A DNA stretch of 64,000 nt from an uncultured Clostridium sp. (GTDB lineage: Bacteria; Bacillota; Clostridia; TANB77; CAG-508): assembly GCA_902496295.1 (NCBI GenBank), contig CABVAF010000003.1, positions 1 to 64,000 of the forward strand, in the 5' to 3' direction. Positions 34,641 through 44,304 of the stretch are shown one piece after another (within the stretch, counting starts at the first letter, position 1; the number at the start of each line of letters is the position of its first letter). The notes beneath the pieces are model-generated. The model ran no database searches and was not told the DNA's origin. It saw only the letters and a program-made list of their open reading frames with translations. Made by a program: the position numbers and the translations under genes.

Positions 34641-35090
34641 ATGAGAATGTCAGATATAATAGAAGAATTTATAAAAGAAATGTTTGATGAGACAGACTTT
34701 ATAGAAATACAGAGAAATGATTTAGCACAACAATTTAATTGTGTCCCATCCCAAATAAATTATGTTATCTCAACAAGATTTAAACCTTCACAAGGTTATT
34801 ATGTAGAAAGTAAAAGAGGTGGAGGAGGTCACATAACAATAAAAAGAATAAATACAACTAAGAGCAATGCTTTAATGCATATTATATCTAGCATTGGAGA
34901 TAAGTTAACAGCACAAGAGGTAGATATATTTATAAGAAATTTACTTTCTAAAACCTATATAAATGAGGTAGAAGCAAAATTATTAAAAGTAGCAACAAGT
35001 GACAATGTTCTTACTATACCAAATGAAATAAGAGACATTATAAGAGCAAGAATATTTAAAAATATGCTTATAAATTTAGTTGAAGAATAA
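34641..35090 (+). CDS. ctsR: Class III heat-shock repressor CtsR
   Basis: A 149-residue winged-helix repressor of clp genes. The N-terminal DNA-binding part contains SDIIEEFIKEMF, FNCVPSQINYVISTRF and the glycine-rich wing ESKRGGGGHITI, all hallmark CtsR features. CtsR is inactivated by heat and by McsB. It is the first gene of the ctsR-mcsA-mcsB-clpC operon, and its operator lies in its own promoter. Confidence 0.95.
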   Translation: MRMSDIIEEFIKEMFDETDFIEIQRNDLAQQFNCVPSQINYVISTRFKPSQGYYVESKRGGGGHITIKRINTTKSNALMHIISSIGDKLTAQEVDIFIRNLLSKTYINEVEAKLLKVATSDNVLTIPNEIRDIIRARIFKNMLINLVEE

Positions 35091-35174
35091 AACGAAAGAT
35101 AAATATTATAAATTTAATATAAGAAATAGTAAAACAATAATTAAGAACATAAAAAATAAAGGAGGTAGATTTTT

Positions 35175-35750
35175 ATGTTATGTCAAAATTGTGGAAAGAA
35201 TGAGGTTAATTTTAGATATACTCAAATAGTAAATGGTGTTAAAAAGGAAATGGCTTTATGTGATAATTGTGCTAAAAAATTAGGATTATATAAAGATATG
35301 GATTTTAGTATGCCAATTAGTATGTCAAGCTTTTTAGGAGACATGTTAAATGATTACAGTGACGAAGCTTTTTTACCAAGTTTTAGTAGTATTGCAACGT
35401 CAGAATGTAATAATTGTAAAACAAGTTATGACGAATTTATAGAAAGTGGATTATTAGGGTGTGAAAACTGTTATGATGTATTTTCAAATAAAATAGATTC
35501 ATTGTTAAAAAATATTCATGGGTCAAATAGACATGTGGGAAGAATAAGCAAATTTATAGAAAATAATAATAATTTAGAGAAAGATAGGAAAAATGAAAAG
35601 AAAGACAATTTAAAAGATAAAGGCAGTAAATTAGATAAAACATCAAAAATTGATGAATTGAAAGAAAAACTTAATAAAGCTATAAAAGAAGAACGCTATG
35701 AAGATGCAGCTAAAATAAGAGACGAAATAAAAAAAGAAGAAAAGAAATAA
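35175..35750 (+). CDS. mcsA: McsA, zinc-binding activator of McsB
   Basis: A 191-residue protein with paired CxxC zinc motifs (MLCQNCGKNE with CDNCAKKLG, and SECNNCKTSYD with GCENCYDVF) and a C-terminal UVR domain (LKEKLNKAIKEERYEDAAKI). McsA stimulates the arginine kinase McsB and helps control CtsR and ClpC. A Lys/Asp-rich linker precedes the UVR domain. It is the second gene of the operon, 84 bases after ctsR. Confidence 0.92.
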   Translation: MLCQNCGKNEVNFRYTQIVNGVKKEMALCDNCAKKLGLYKDMDFSMPISMSSFLGDMLNDYSDEAFLPSFSSIATSECNNCKTSYDEFIESGLLGCENCYDVFSNKIDSLLKNIHGSNRHVGRISKFIENNNNLEKDRKNEKKDNLKDKGSKLDKTSKIDELKEKLNKAIKEERYEDAAKIRDEIKKEEKK

Positions 35751-35870
35751 AACGAAGAACAAAATGGTAAAAAGCAAAATAGAAAAGCAAAATGCAAAAA
35801 ATAAAACACAATAATAAAATGCAAGAGATATGTTAAACATAAAAGTATAGATTAAGAAGGGAGATAAAAT

Positions 35871-36905
35871 ATGTCTAATTGGTATATTCAAACTGGTAGA
35901 GATTCAGATATTGTTATAAGCTCAAGAGTAAGGCTTGCAAGAAATATAAAAGGAATTCCATTTATTACTAAATGTAAGCAAGAAGATTTGGAAAATGTAA
36001 TAGAAATAATTAATAATATAGTAAATAATTTAGGATATGGTTTAAAACTTTTTAAAATGGATAAAATAGATAATGTAACTAAACTAAGTTTAGTAGAAAA
36101 GCATTTAATAAGTCCGGAATTTGTGTCAAAAACGGAGAATTCTGTAACACAAAACTTAAAGGCAATTTTATTAAATGAAGACGAAAATATTTGTATAATG
36201 ATAAATGAAGAAGATCATTTAAGAATACAAGTATTTAGTGCAGGTTTAGACCTAGAAAATTTAAAGAATTTAATTGTAGAAATTGACGAGAAAATTGATG
36301 AGGTTTGTCATTATTCATGTAGTGAAAAATATGGATATTTAACAGCATGTCCAACAAATGTAGGAACGGGTATGAGAGCGTCTGTTATGGTACATCTTCC
36401 AGCTTTAACTATGACAGGAAATATTAATAAAGTTTTACAAATAGTTAACAGTTTTGGTATGAATATAAGAGGATTATATGGAGAAGGCACTCAAAGTGTA
36501 GGAAATGTATATCAGATTTCAAACAATCAATCTTTAGGTTTAACAGAGGATGAAATTGTTAAAAATTTAAATGCAATCACATCAAAAATAATAGAACAAG
36601 AAAGATTGGCTAGAAAAAATCTAACAAAAGATTCTATAGATTTAGAAGATAGAATTTGTCGTTCATATGGAATATTAACTAATGCAAGAAGGCTTACTTC
36701 TGAAGAATGCTTAAAGCTTTGGTCAGATGTAAAACTAGGAATGGATTTAGGAATAATAGAAGGGTTAACAGATTTAAAAGTAAACAAAATACAGATATAT
36801 AGTCAATCTGGAAATCTACAAAAATACTTAGGAAATCAGTTAAACGCATATGAAAGAGACATAGAGAGACCAAAATTAATTAAGAAAATTATAGCTGAAA
36901 ATTAA
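35871..36905 (+). CDS. mcsB: Protein-arginine kinase McsB
   Basis: A 344-residue phosphagen-kinase-like enzyme that phosphorylates arginines on proteins, marking them for ClpCP. Motifs: IVISSRVRLARNIKGIPF, IMINEEDHLRIQVFS, the catalytic CPTNVGTGMRASV loop, and GLYGEGTQSVGNVYQISNQ-like segment near residues 200-220. It is the third gene of the operon. Confidence 0.95.
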   Translation: MSNWYIQTGRDSDIVISSRVRLARNIKGIPFITKCKQEDLENVIEIINNIVNNLGYGLKLFKMDKIDNVTKLSLVEKHLISPEFVSKTENSVTQNLKAILLNEDENICIMINEEDHLRIQVFSAGLDLENLKNLIVEIDEKIDEVCHYSCSEKYGYLTACPTNVGTGMRASVMVHLPALTMTGNINKVLQIVNSFGMNIRGLYGEGTQSVGNVYQISNNQSLGLTEDEIVKNLNAITSKIIEQERLARKNLTKDSIDLEDRICRSYGILTNARRLTSEECLKLWSDVKLGMDLGIIEGLTDLKVNKIQIYSQSGNLQKYLGNQLNAYERDIERPKLIKKIIAEN

Positions 36906-36924
36906 AAGAAAGGAAGTGTAATAT

Positions 36925-39372
36925 ATGATTTATAAATTTACAAATAGAGCAGAAAAAGCTCTAGAAATAGCTAATGACTTGGCAACAGAGCTAGGACACA
37001 ATTACATAGGTACAGAGCATTTGCTATATGGTTTAGCTAAAGAGGGAACCGGAGTTGCAAGTAAAGTAATAGAAATGCAAGATGTTACACCAGAAAAGAT
37101 AAAAGAGGAAATAGAAGCATTAATTGGAGTAGGAGCAGAGCTTGAAAATGGTACAGTTGGATTTACTCCAAGGACAAAAAGAGTTATAGAAAACGCATTT
37201 AAAGAGGCAAGAAAATTAGGTTCTGAATACATTGGTACAGAACATCTTTTAGTAGGAATAATGCGTGAAGGAGATAGTATAGCAGTTCGTATAATGATGA
37301 ACTTAAATATAAATCCTCAAAGATTATATTCAGAAATATTGAAGGTGATAAATGAGGACGAAGCAGCTATAAATAATGAAAAATCAAATAATAGTGGTAC
37401 TTACGGTAGTTATAATCAAACTACTACATTAAATCAATATGGTGCAGATTTAACAAAACAAGCAAAAGATGGAAAACTTGATCCTATAATTGGTAGAAAA
37501 AAAGAAATAGAAAGAGTAATTGAAATTTTATCTAGAAGAACAAAAAATAATCCTTGTTTAATAGGAGAACCTGGTGTTGGTAAGACAGCAGTAGTAGAGG
37601 GGTTAGCTGAAAAAATAATTGCAGAAGATGTACCAGAGATGCTAAAAAATAAAAGAGTTGTTAGTATAGACATATCAAGCATGGTTGCAGGGGCTAAATA
37701 TAGAGGAGATTTTGAAGAAAGAATTAAAAAGTGTTTAGAAGAAGTTAAAAAAGTAAAAGATGTTATACTATTTATAGATGAAATTCATACTATTGTAGGT
37801 GCTGGCTCTGCAGAAGGCGCAGTAGATGCAGCAAATATTTTAAAACCACTTTTAGCAAGAGGTGAGGTTCAGGTAGTTGGTGCTACAACTTTAAATGAAT
37901 ATAGAAAATACATAGAAAAAGATGCGGCACTTGAAAGAAGATTTAGCCCAGTAACTGTTGGAGAACCTACAACAGAAGAAACGATACAAATATTAAATGG
38001 TATTAGAGATAAATATGAAGCACATCATAATGTAAAAATTAGTGAAGAGGCTATAAAAGCAGCAGTTAATTTATCAGTTAGATACATTAATGATAGGTTT
38101 TTACCAGATAAAGCAATAGACTTAGTAGACGAAGCGGCATCAAGAGTAAAAATGAAAACATATACAATTCCAGATTCACTAAAAAAACTAGAAGAAAAAA
38201 TTGCAGATTTAGATAAAGAAAAAGAAGAAGCAATTAGAGTACAAGATTTTGAGAAAGCTGCTGTGCTAAGAGACGAAGAAAATAAAGCAAAAGACGAACT
38301 TGAAAAAGGTAAAGAAAAATGGCATAGCAAAAATAGTAAAAATGTTGTAACTTTAACAGAAGAAGACATTGCGGATGTAGTGGCAAACTGGACAGGAATA
38401 CCAGTTAAAAAGATAAGCCAAGATGAAAATGAAAGACTTAAAAATTTAGAGCAAGAACTTCATAAAAGAGTTATAGGTCAAAACGAAGCGGTAGAAGCAG
38501 TTGCAAAAGCAATAAGAAGAGGAAGATTAGGATTAAAAGACCCTAATAGACCAATTGGTTCATTCTTATTTTTAGGACCAACAGGTGTAGGTAAAACTGA
38601 ACTTTCAAAAGCTTTAACAGAAAGTCTATTTGGTTCAGAAGATTCTATGATAAGAATAGATATGTCAGAATATATGGAGCCACATTCTGTATCTAAATTA
38701 ATTGGTTCTCCTCCAGGATATGTTGGTTTTGATGATGGTGGACAATTAACTGAAAAAATTAGAAGAAAACCATATTCAGTAATTTTGTTTGATGAAATAG
38801 AAAAAGCTCATCCAGATGTAATGAACATGTTACTTCAAATATTAGATGATGGACGTTTAACAGATGCACAGGGAAGAACTGTTAACTTTAAGAATACAGT
38901 AATTATAATGACATCAAATGTAGGAGCAAGGTTAATTACAGATAAAACATCTTTAGGATTTTCAGACAATAGTAATAAAGATGCAAATGCAGAAAAAGAC
39001 TATGAAAATACAAAAAAAGATGTAATGGCAGAATTGAAGAGACAATTTAGACCAGAATTTTTAAACAGAATTGACGAAATTATAGTATTCCATAAGTTAA
39101 ATGACGATGATGTTAAGAAAATTATAGATATTATGATTAGCCAGTTAGCAAAGAGGCTTGAGGCACAAGATATTACACTAGATATAGATAACAAAGTAAA
39201 AGAATTAATAGCAAAAAACGGTGTAGATAAAAATTATGGTGCAAGACCACTTAAAAGAGCAATTCAAAATATGTTAGAAGATAAAATAGCAGAAGAGATG
39301 CTAGATGGTAATATAAAACAAGGAAAGAAGAGTTTAGCAACAGTTGAAGAGGATAAAATTGTAATAAAATAA
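36925..39372 (+). CDS. clpC: ATP-dependent Clp protease ATP-binding subunit ClpC
   Basis: An 815-residue Hsp100 unfoldase. Two Clp N-repeats (residues about 1-145), AAA+ domain 1 with Walker A GEPGVGKTAVVEG near 214, middle domain with UVR-like helix (EKEEAIRVQDFEKAAVLRDE), and AAA+ domain 2 with GPTGVGKTELSKAL near 551, ending with the C-terminal D2-small domain. It feeds arginine-phosphorylated proteins to ClpP. It is the last gene of the CtsR operon, 19 bases after mcsB. Confidence 0.97.
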   Translation: MIYKFTNRAEKALEIANDLATELGHNYIGTEHLLYGLAKEGTGVASKVIEMQDVTPEKIKEEIEALIGVGAELENGTVGFTPRTKRVIENAFKEARKLGSEYIGTEHLLVGIMREGDSIAVRIMMNLNINPQRLYSEILKVINEDEAAINNEKSNNSGTYGSYNQTTTLNQYGADLTKQAKDGKLDPIIGRKKEIERVIEILSRRTKNNPCLIGEPGVGKTAVVEGLAEKIIAEDVPEMLKNKRVVSIDISSMVAGAKYRGDFEERIKKCLEEVKKVKDVILFIDEIHTIVGAGSAEGAVDAANILKPLLARGEVQVVGATTLNEYRKYIEKDAALERRFSPVTVGEPTTEETIQILNGIRDKYEAHHNVKISEEAIKAAVNLSVRYINDRFLPDKAIDLVDEAASRVKMKTYTIPDSLKKLEEKIADLDKEKEEAIRVQDFEKAAVLRDEENKAKDELEKGKEKWHSKNSKNVVTLTEEDIADVVANWTGIPVKKISQDENERLKNLEQELHKRVIGQNEAVEAVAKAIRRGRLGLKDPNRPIGSFLFLGPTGVGKTELSKALTESLFGSEDSMIRIDMSEYMEPHSVSKLIGSPPGYVGFDDGGQLTEKIRRKPYSVILFDEIEKAHPDVMNMLLQILDDGRLTDAQGRTVNFKNTVIIMTSNVGARLITDKTSLGFSDNSNKDANAEKDYENTKKDVMAELKRQFRPEFLNRIDEIIVFHKLNDDDVKKIIDIMISQLAKRLEAQDITLDIDNKVKELIAKNGVDKNYGARPLKRAIQNMLEDKIAEEMLDGNIKQGKKSLATVEEDKIVIK

Positions 39373-39431
39373 TTGCTAAAAGTAAAACCACATGCTATAA
39401 TAGGTTCATACCAAAAGAGAAGGTGTATGAG

Positions 39432-39779
39432 ATGGACTTTATAATAGCATGTGTTTTTATTTTATTATTTATAGTTATTGCATTAGTTCTACTTGCTTTT
39501 TTTCAAATACGAATGGCAGGTATTAAGATAAAAGATTTTTATGGTTTTATACAAGCAAATGAGATGTTAGATAAGCTAGCAAGGTTTGCTAGAAAATATG
39601 AAAGTATGTCTCCACAAGAGCAGATAATATACCTAAAAGAAGCAGAAAAAATATTTGAAGCATATGATAAAATTCCAACTGCAATTTGGGAAGACCAATA
39701 TAGAGAATATCAAAAAGTATTAGATGCATATAAAAATATTAGAGTGTTAAGATGGAATGAAGAAAACGAAAATAAATAA
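39432..39779 (+). CDS. Single-pass membrane protein downstream of clpC
   Basis: A 115-residue protein with an N-terminal hydrophobic helix (about 2-25) and a helical cytoplasmic part (DKLARFARKYESMSPQEQII, IWEDQYREYQKVLDAYKNIR). ATG 39432 is chosen because GAAGGTG ends 6 bases before it; the in-frame GTG 39423 overlaps that site. It lies 59 bases after clpC and may be read from the same transcript. I do not recognise the family. Confidence 0.6.
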   Translation: MDFIIACVFILLFIVIALVLLAFFQIRMAGIKIKDFYGFIQANEMLDKLARFARKYESMSPQEQIIYLKEAEKIFEAYDKIPTAIWEDQYREYQKVLDAYKNIRVLRWNEENENK

Positions 39780-39821
39780 TAAAGTTTTATATATTTAATT
39801 TTAATTTAATAGTAATAATAG

Positions 39822-39856
39822 ATAAATAATAGCGTAAGTTATTATTTATTTTTTGT
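39822..39856 (+). terminator. Terminator after the clpC operon
   Basis: ATAAATAAT pairs with ATTATTTAT around AGCGTAAGTT, followed by TTTTTT. Confidence 0.75.
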
Positions 39857-39965
39857 TTAATAGAATTTTTTGTAAAAGAATAGAAATAATATTCATATAA
39901 TATAAATAAGATGGATTAAAATTTTAAAAGCTATAAAAATTACAGTAAAAGAGAGGTTTTATTAT

Positions 39966-41099
39966 ATGGATATTAAATATTTTGACCATGCTGCGACAAC
40001 TGCAGTTGCACCTGAAGTATTACGTGAAATGATACCATACTTTAGTAAGAACTATGGGAATGCGTCATCCATGTATGAAATTGCAAGAGTTTCTAAAAAA
40101 GCAATGAATGAAGCAAGAGCAAGAGTAGCACATGCAATTGGTGCATCTCCTAGAGAAATATATTTTACATCTTGTGGAAGTGAAAGCGACAATTTGGCAA
40201 TTAAAGGAATTGCATATGCGAATAAAGAAAAAGGAAAGCATATAATTACAAGTAAAGTAGAGCATAATGCTGTTTTAAGTTCGTGTTCTAGATTAGAAGA
40301 GCAAGGTTTTGAGGTTACGTATCTTAATGTAGATGAATATGGTTTCATAGATTTAAATGAATTAGAAAATGCAATAAGAGAAGATACTATTTTAATTACA
40401 ATAATGTTTGCAAATAATGAAGTAGGAACAATTGAGCCAATAGAAGATATCGCAAAAATAGCTCATAATCATAATATAGTTTTCCATACAGATGCAGTCC
40501 AAGCTATAGGTAATGTTAGAATAGATGTTAGAAAAATGGGAATAGATGCACTTTCTATGTCTGCACACAAATTTTATGGACCAAAGGGAATAGGAGCTCT
40601 TTATGTAAAAGATGGAATAGAATTTCAAAGAATTCAAGACGGAGGACACCAAGAAAGAGATAAAAGAGCAGGAACAGAAAATGTTGCAGAAATTGTTGGA
40701 ATTGGAAAAGCTATAGAACTTGCATACCAAAATTTCGATAGACATTGTGAGTATTTAAAAAGCATAAGAGATTACTATATAAGTAAAGTTGAAAAAGAAA
40801 TTCCATATGCAAAATTGAATGGAGATAGAGTAAAAAGATTACCTGGAAATGCCAACTTTTCTTTTGATGGATTAAGCGGAGAAAAAATGTTATTTACTTT
40901 AGACCTACATGGAATTTGTGCTTCAGCAGGTTCAGCATGCGCTACCGGCTCACTTCTTCCATCACATGTTCTTTCAGCAATGGGAGTGCCAGATAGTTTA
41001 GCTTCAGGAACATTAAGAACAACTTTTGGAGTAGAAAATACAAAAGAAGATATTGATTATTTGGTAAATTGTTTAAAAAATATTAAGCCTAATAGTTAG
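39966..41099 (+). CDS. Cysteine desulfurase (NifS/IscS family)
   Basis: A 377-residue PLP enzyme that takes sulfur from cysteine for Fe-S clusters or tRNA thiolation. It begins YFDHAATTAVAPEV; the PLP lysine is in SMSAHKFYGPKGIGALYV and the persulfide cysteine in SAGSACATGSLLPSH. No iscU, mnmA or thiI lies next to it here, so the acceptor is unknown. It is monocistronic with an AGAGAGG ribosome site. Confidence 0.92.
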   Translation: MDIKYFDHAATTAVAPEVLREMIPYFSKNYGNASSMYEIARVSKKAMNEARARVAHAIGASPREIYFTSCGSESDNLAIKGIAYANKEKGKHIITSKVEHNAVLSSCSRLEEQGFEVTYLNVDEYGFIDLNELENAIREDTILITIMFANNEVGTIEPIEDIAKIAHNHNIVFHTDAVQAIGNVRIDVRKMGIDALSMSAHKFYGPKGIGALYVKDGIEFQRIQDGGHQERDKRAGTENVAEIVGIGKAIELAYQNFDRHCEYLKSIRDYYISKVEKEIPYAKLNGDRVKRLPGNANFSFDGLSGEKMLFTLDLHGICASAGSACATGSLLPSHVLSAMGVPDSLASGTLRTTFGVENTKEDIDYLVNCLKNIKPNS

Positions 41100-41165
41100 A
41101 ATTTATAGTTAAAAGATAGATTATAATAGAGTTTGTCTAGTTTGATATGTGAATTTTAGAATATA

Positions 41166-41206
41166 AAATAAAAAAGAGGAAGCCCCTGCATTTCTGCAGG
41201 GGCTTT
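41166..41206. terminator. Terminator between cysteine desulfurase and stalk-domain gene
   Basis: AAGCCCCTGCA (41180-41190) pairs with TGCAGGGGCTT (41195-41205). Read leftward it is followed by a T-rich tail, so it mainly serves the gene at 41253-42248. Confidence 0.8.
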
Positions 41207-41252
41207 GACTTTGTAGCATACACTTCGCAAAGATAACCAAGCAATTGTAAAG

Positions 41253-42248
41253 TTACTTGTAGATATGGACAATCCCAGGTCCACCAGCGGAAATCATGGA
41301 ATTGTCATACCAGATGTTCAGTCCGAACGCTTCTACGACGAAGCGAGCGGGCACCAGGGTGCGATTCCCAGAAATCATTGGAGCAACCGCCATTTGCAGC
41401 CACTTACCGTCATACCGCATATATGGATATGCGATATAGAGGTTAATAACGTGGCTCCTATTGGAGATGTTCACCTGCTGAGCTTGTCCGCCAACCCACT
41501 TAACATCGTAGCCAAGCATATCACCAAGGCTGTACACTGGAATCATGGTGTATCCCGGATCCACCACAATGGGTTGCTGGTCAGGGAAGTTTACGCGCTC
41601 CCCGTTCAACATAACGATAATCGGCGTGCGACCATCGTTGTTGATAAATACGCTATCATCATAACGATAGTACTTGTATCCTAGAGCTGTTGCCCACTGC
41701 TGAAGAGTCTGATAAGTGGTATTGGCGTTCGAAGGAACCGTTCCGAAAATTGCCTTCAAACTATCGGTTTGAGGGTAGTTGACGTAGACGTTGGAGTCAT
41801 TGCTGCCAAAACGATAGGCAGCATTGGAAACGTAATAACCGTTCCTGTACACCTTTACGGTGTTGATAAATGGCTCATCATCGTCATAGTCAGGATCGTC
41901 AAGAACCGGATCGTCGTAATCTCTACCGTCCGAGTAGAGATATACTTTATTATTTTTCACGTTGAAATCATAGCCAAATTCGTCTGCCCAATCACTCAGG
42001 CAAACATCATCCTTGGGGCTGGCGCTGAGCACGTCCTCGGTTTCGTCCGGAAAGATTTTACGAATGTCATCCCAGGACTCCACCCAGACATCGTCGTGCC
42101 GGTCAAGGTAAGCGTTGTTTACGCCAGTGTAGTCGTTGTCAACGTACACCTTCATGGAGCCACTTGCAGCAAATGCCACAGTGCTCATGGAGAAGACCAT
42201 AACTACCGCAAGAAGGGTAGAGATAGCCCGTTTGATGTTCTTAAACAT
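41253..42248 (-). CDS. Secreted copper-amine-oxidase N-terminal-type (stalk domain) protein on a GC-rich island
   Basis: A 331-residue protein with a Sec signal (FKNIKRAISTLLAVVMVFSM, cut likely after AFA near residue 27). It has no catalytic copper oxidase domain, only beta-rich stalk-type units. The last half has the typical pattern: PIIVMLNGERVNFPDQQPIV, YSLGDMLGYDVKWVGG, then NRTLVPARFVVEAFGLNI. An Asp/Tyr-rich linker (DDPDYDDDEP) is central. These domains are common wall-associated modules in clostridia. G/C is 32 of 60 at 41581-41640. Start ATG 42248 follows AAGGAGG. Confidence 0.85.
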   Translation of the reverse strand: MFKNIKRAISTLLAVVMVFSMSTVAFAASGSMKVYVDNDYTGVNNAYLDRHDDVWVESWDDIRKIFPDETEDVLSASPKDDVCLSDWADEFGYDFNVKNNKVYLYSDGRDYDDPVLDDPDYDDDEPFINTVKVYRNGYYVSNAAYRFGSNDSNVYVNYPQTDSLKAIFGTVPSNANTTYQTLQQWATALGYKYYRYDDSVFINNDGRTPIIVMLNGERVNFPDQQPIVVDPGYTMIPVYSLGDMLGYDVKWVGGQAQQVNISNRSHVINLYIAYPYMRYDGKWLQMAVAPMISGNRTLVPARFVVEAFGLNIWYDNSMISAGGPGIVHIYK

Positions 42249-42554
42249 GAAAATGCCTCCTTCTAAAATTTAAGCGAAATGTTAGTTGTCAATGTTCAGT
42301 GCATGCTTTAGAGTCATTCCTCCCATATATAAAAAATTATATATAAACATATTGTAAGTAGCCAAAGGCTAACCTCCAATATGGAAATGCATTATGGTCA
42401 TTAGACCAAAACGCTAAGCGATGCTTAAAATAAAAGCAATGCTAATATAATTATAGCACAAATATTGGAAATAAGCAACGAGAGTTAGTTTATGTGAATA
42501 AACTAATAAATTGTGGAAATAATAAACTTAAAATTAGATGAATAGTGATTTATT
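42249..42554. other. Long leader of the stalk-domain gene and intergenic region
   Basis: The leftward promoter at 42478-42450 gives a leader of about 195 nt with several small hairpins (GGTC/GACC near 42400, AGCC/GGCT near 42365). It matches no riboswitch class I know. The right part holds only the weak start region of the TauE-like gene. Confidence 0.5.
42450..42478 (-). promoter_or_regulatory. Promoter of the stalk-domain gene
   Basis: Reading leftward: TTGCTT (42478-42473), a 17-nt spacer, TATAAT (42455-42450) with TGC before it (extended -10). Confidence 0.7.
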
Positions 42555-42902
42555 ATGTGGAAGAAGTTAATAATTGGATTAATAGCAGGAATTATAAGTG
42601 GATTTTTTTCTGCTGGTGGAGGTTTAATTTTAGTCCCTTCATTTGTTTATTTTTTGAATTTAGATGAGAAAAAAGCAAGAGCTACTTCACTTTTTTGTAT
42701 GTTACCAATGGTACTAACAACAGCTTTTTTCTATGGAAGAAATAATTTTATACATTGGGATATAGGAATAAAGTGTGCAATCGGAGGAATTATTGGAGGA
42801 ATTATTGGAGCAAAACTATTAAATAAAATACCAAATAAATATTTAAAAATTATTTTTGCTGCGTTCTTAGTATATGCAGGAATTAGCTTAATTATTAAAT
42901 AG
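42555..42902 (+). CDS. TauE/SafE-family half-size permease, first half
   Basis: A 115-residue membrane protein with about four helices and the TauE N-half pattern (IAGIISGFFSAGGGLILVPS, then GGIIGGIIGAKLLNKIP). TauE/SafE proteins export sulfite, sulfoacetate or other organic anions and are normally about 250 residues; this one has half that. The second half-size gene follows after 94 bases, so the two probably form a heterodimer. The ribosome site is weak. Confidence 0.82.
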   Translation: MWKKLIIGLIAGIISGFFSAGGGLILVPSFVYFLNLDEKKARATSLFCMLPMVLTTAFFYGRNNFIHWDIGIKCAIGGIIGGIIGAKLLNKIPNKYLKIIFAAFLVYAGISLIIK

Positions 42903-42996
42903 GGTTATATAGAATTTTAAAGAATAAATAAAAATGGTAAAAGTATTAGAATTAATTATAGTTTAGAGTGACAAATTTAATTTTATAGGGTAGATT

Positions 42997-43374
42997 ATGT
43001 TAGAAATTTTAATTGGTTTAATTTCAGGAATTATAAGTGGAACTGGTATGGGAGGAGGAACTATTTTAATACTTCTTCTTTCAGTATTTATTGGACTTGA
43101 CCAACATGTGGCTCAAGCTACTAATTTGGTATTTTTTATACCTACTGCTATTGCTGCAATTTTTATTAGTTTGAGAAAGAAAAAGATAGACTTAAAAGTA
43201 GGGACAATTATAATAATAACAGGAATAGTAGGAGCAGCCATAGGAGCTATAATTTCTAGTAAAATGAATGTTAATTTGTTGAGAAAAATTTTTGGAATTT
43301 TCTTACTTTTTATAGCAATTTATGAAATTTATTCTTGGTATAAGATGTATATAAAAAATAAAAATAAGACATAA
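42997..43374 (+). CDS. TauE/SafE-family half-size permease, second half
   Basis: A 125-residue membrane protein homologous to the previous gene (ISGIISGTGMGGGTILIL, then GIVGAAIGAIISSKMNVN) with about four helices and a short basic tail. It probably pairs with the 42555 product to make one full TauE-like transporter. The ribosome site before ATG 42997 is weak (ATAGGG). The substrate is unknown. Confidence 0.82.
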   Translation: MLEILIGLISGIISGTGMGGGTILILLLSVFIGLDQHVAQATNLVFFIPTAIAAIFISLRKKKIDLKVGTIIIITGIVGAAIGAIISSKMNVNLLRKIFGIFLLFIAIYEIYSWYKMYIKNKNKT

Positions 43375-43434
43375 TAAAAACAAGAAATAAAATATTTCAA
43401 ATTTACAAAATTTATAAAATAAGGAGGAATTTAA

Positions 43435-43575
43435 ATGAAATTTGTTAAAGGAATGTTAGTTGGAGGATTAATATCAGCAGGTGTTGCTATGATTTATGCA
43501 GGAACTATGGAACAAAATAAGAAAAAAGTAATGAAAAAAGGAAAACAGTTTGCTAAAAAATTAGGTATTATGTAA
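43435..43575 (+). CDS. Small membrane-anchored basic protein
   Basis: A 46-residue ORF with a strong ribosome site (AAGGAGG 7 bases before ATG 43435). A glycine-containing hydrophobic helix (KGMLVGGLISAGVAMIYAG) is followed by a very basic tail (QNKKKVMKKGKQFAKKLGIM). It resembles small YtxH-like membrane proteins of Bacillota. It is followed by a strong terminator. Confidence 0.7.
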   Translation: MKFVKGMLVGGLISAGVAMIYAGTMEQNKKKVMKKGKQFAKKLGIM

Positions 43576-43614
43576 GAAAAATATTTTTTAGCGTTTGTTA
43601 TAATATTGCAAACA

Positions 43615-43658
43615 TAAAAAACAAACTTCAGAAAAATAAATCTGAAGTTTGTTTTTTG
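43615..43658. terminator. Bidirectional terminator
   Basis: AAAAAACAAACTTCAGA pairs with TCTGAAGTTTGTTTTTT. It lies between the small plus-strand gene and the convergent gene ending at 43712. Confidence 0.9.
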
Positions 43659-43711
43659 CTATCTATATTTTATAGTGTTTTCTATCTTAGAATTTTAAAT
43701 AAAACAAATAA

Positions 43712-44152
43712 TTAGCAAGGTTTTTCAGGTTTGCATGGAAGTTCTGGCTTGCATGGCTTATCTGGTCTACATGGTGGGCAGTCTAACTTTATTCCCTTTA
43801 GACATTTTCCTTCATGTTTACTTTCTACACAAACTTTGCAATGTTTTACTTCGTCAACCCAAATATTTATTTCATAATATCTATTTGCACAAAGTGGTCC
43901 AAATACAAACTCACCATTTTTATCTGTGAAAGTATGAGAAACAGGTCTTCTTTCTTCCTTTCCACAATCACAAACAACCTCTACTAATTTAACAACAGCA
44001 TTGTCAACAGGGTCACCATAGCAGTCCTTAACAACTCCATAAATAACACTACGGTCATCGCATGGTAAAGTAATATCTAGGTCAAATTGTTTGCCAGTTG
44101 CAAGTATACCATCTACATTAACAACTGGACAAATTCCTTTATCATATTCCAT
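43712..44152 (-). CDS. Cys-rich carboxypeptidase-regulatory-like domain protein, probably spore-associated
   Basis: A 146-residue protein with an Ig-like fold pattern (VIYGVVKDCYGDPVDNAVVK, then FTDKNGEFVFGPL), typical of carboxypeptidase regulatory-like (CnaB-related) modules. It has many cysteines and ends in repeated KPC/ELPC units (PCKPELPCKPEKPC). There is no signal peptide. Cys-rich proteins of this type in spore formers are often coat or exosporium parts; that role is inferred. ATG 44152 follows AAGGAGGA. Confidence 0.7.
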   Translation of the reverse strand: MEYDKGICPVVNVDGILATGKQFDLDITLPCDDRSVIYGVVKDCYGDPVDNAVVKLVEVVCDCGKEERRPVSHTFTDKNGEFVFGPLCANRYYEINIWVDEVKHCKVCVESKHEGKCLKGIKLDCPPCRPDKPCKPELPCKPEKPC

Positions 44153-44304
44153 TATAAATTCCTCCTTCTTGGTATTTATAATATATATTATTCTGAAAAA
44201 AATATAATGTGACTTAATTCGACATAAGAATAAATTTAATAAAATTGGAATAAAAACTACATTTTGCTCATAATAATAAAATAGATTTTGGCTATGGAGG
44301 AAAT

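Noticed and set aside
41265..42266. Two plus-strand frames (139 and 165 codons) opposite the stalk-domain gene
   Set aside because: The leftward protein has a clear signal peptide and stalk-domain motifs; the plus frames are composition-driven shadows.
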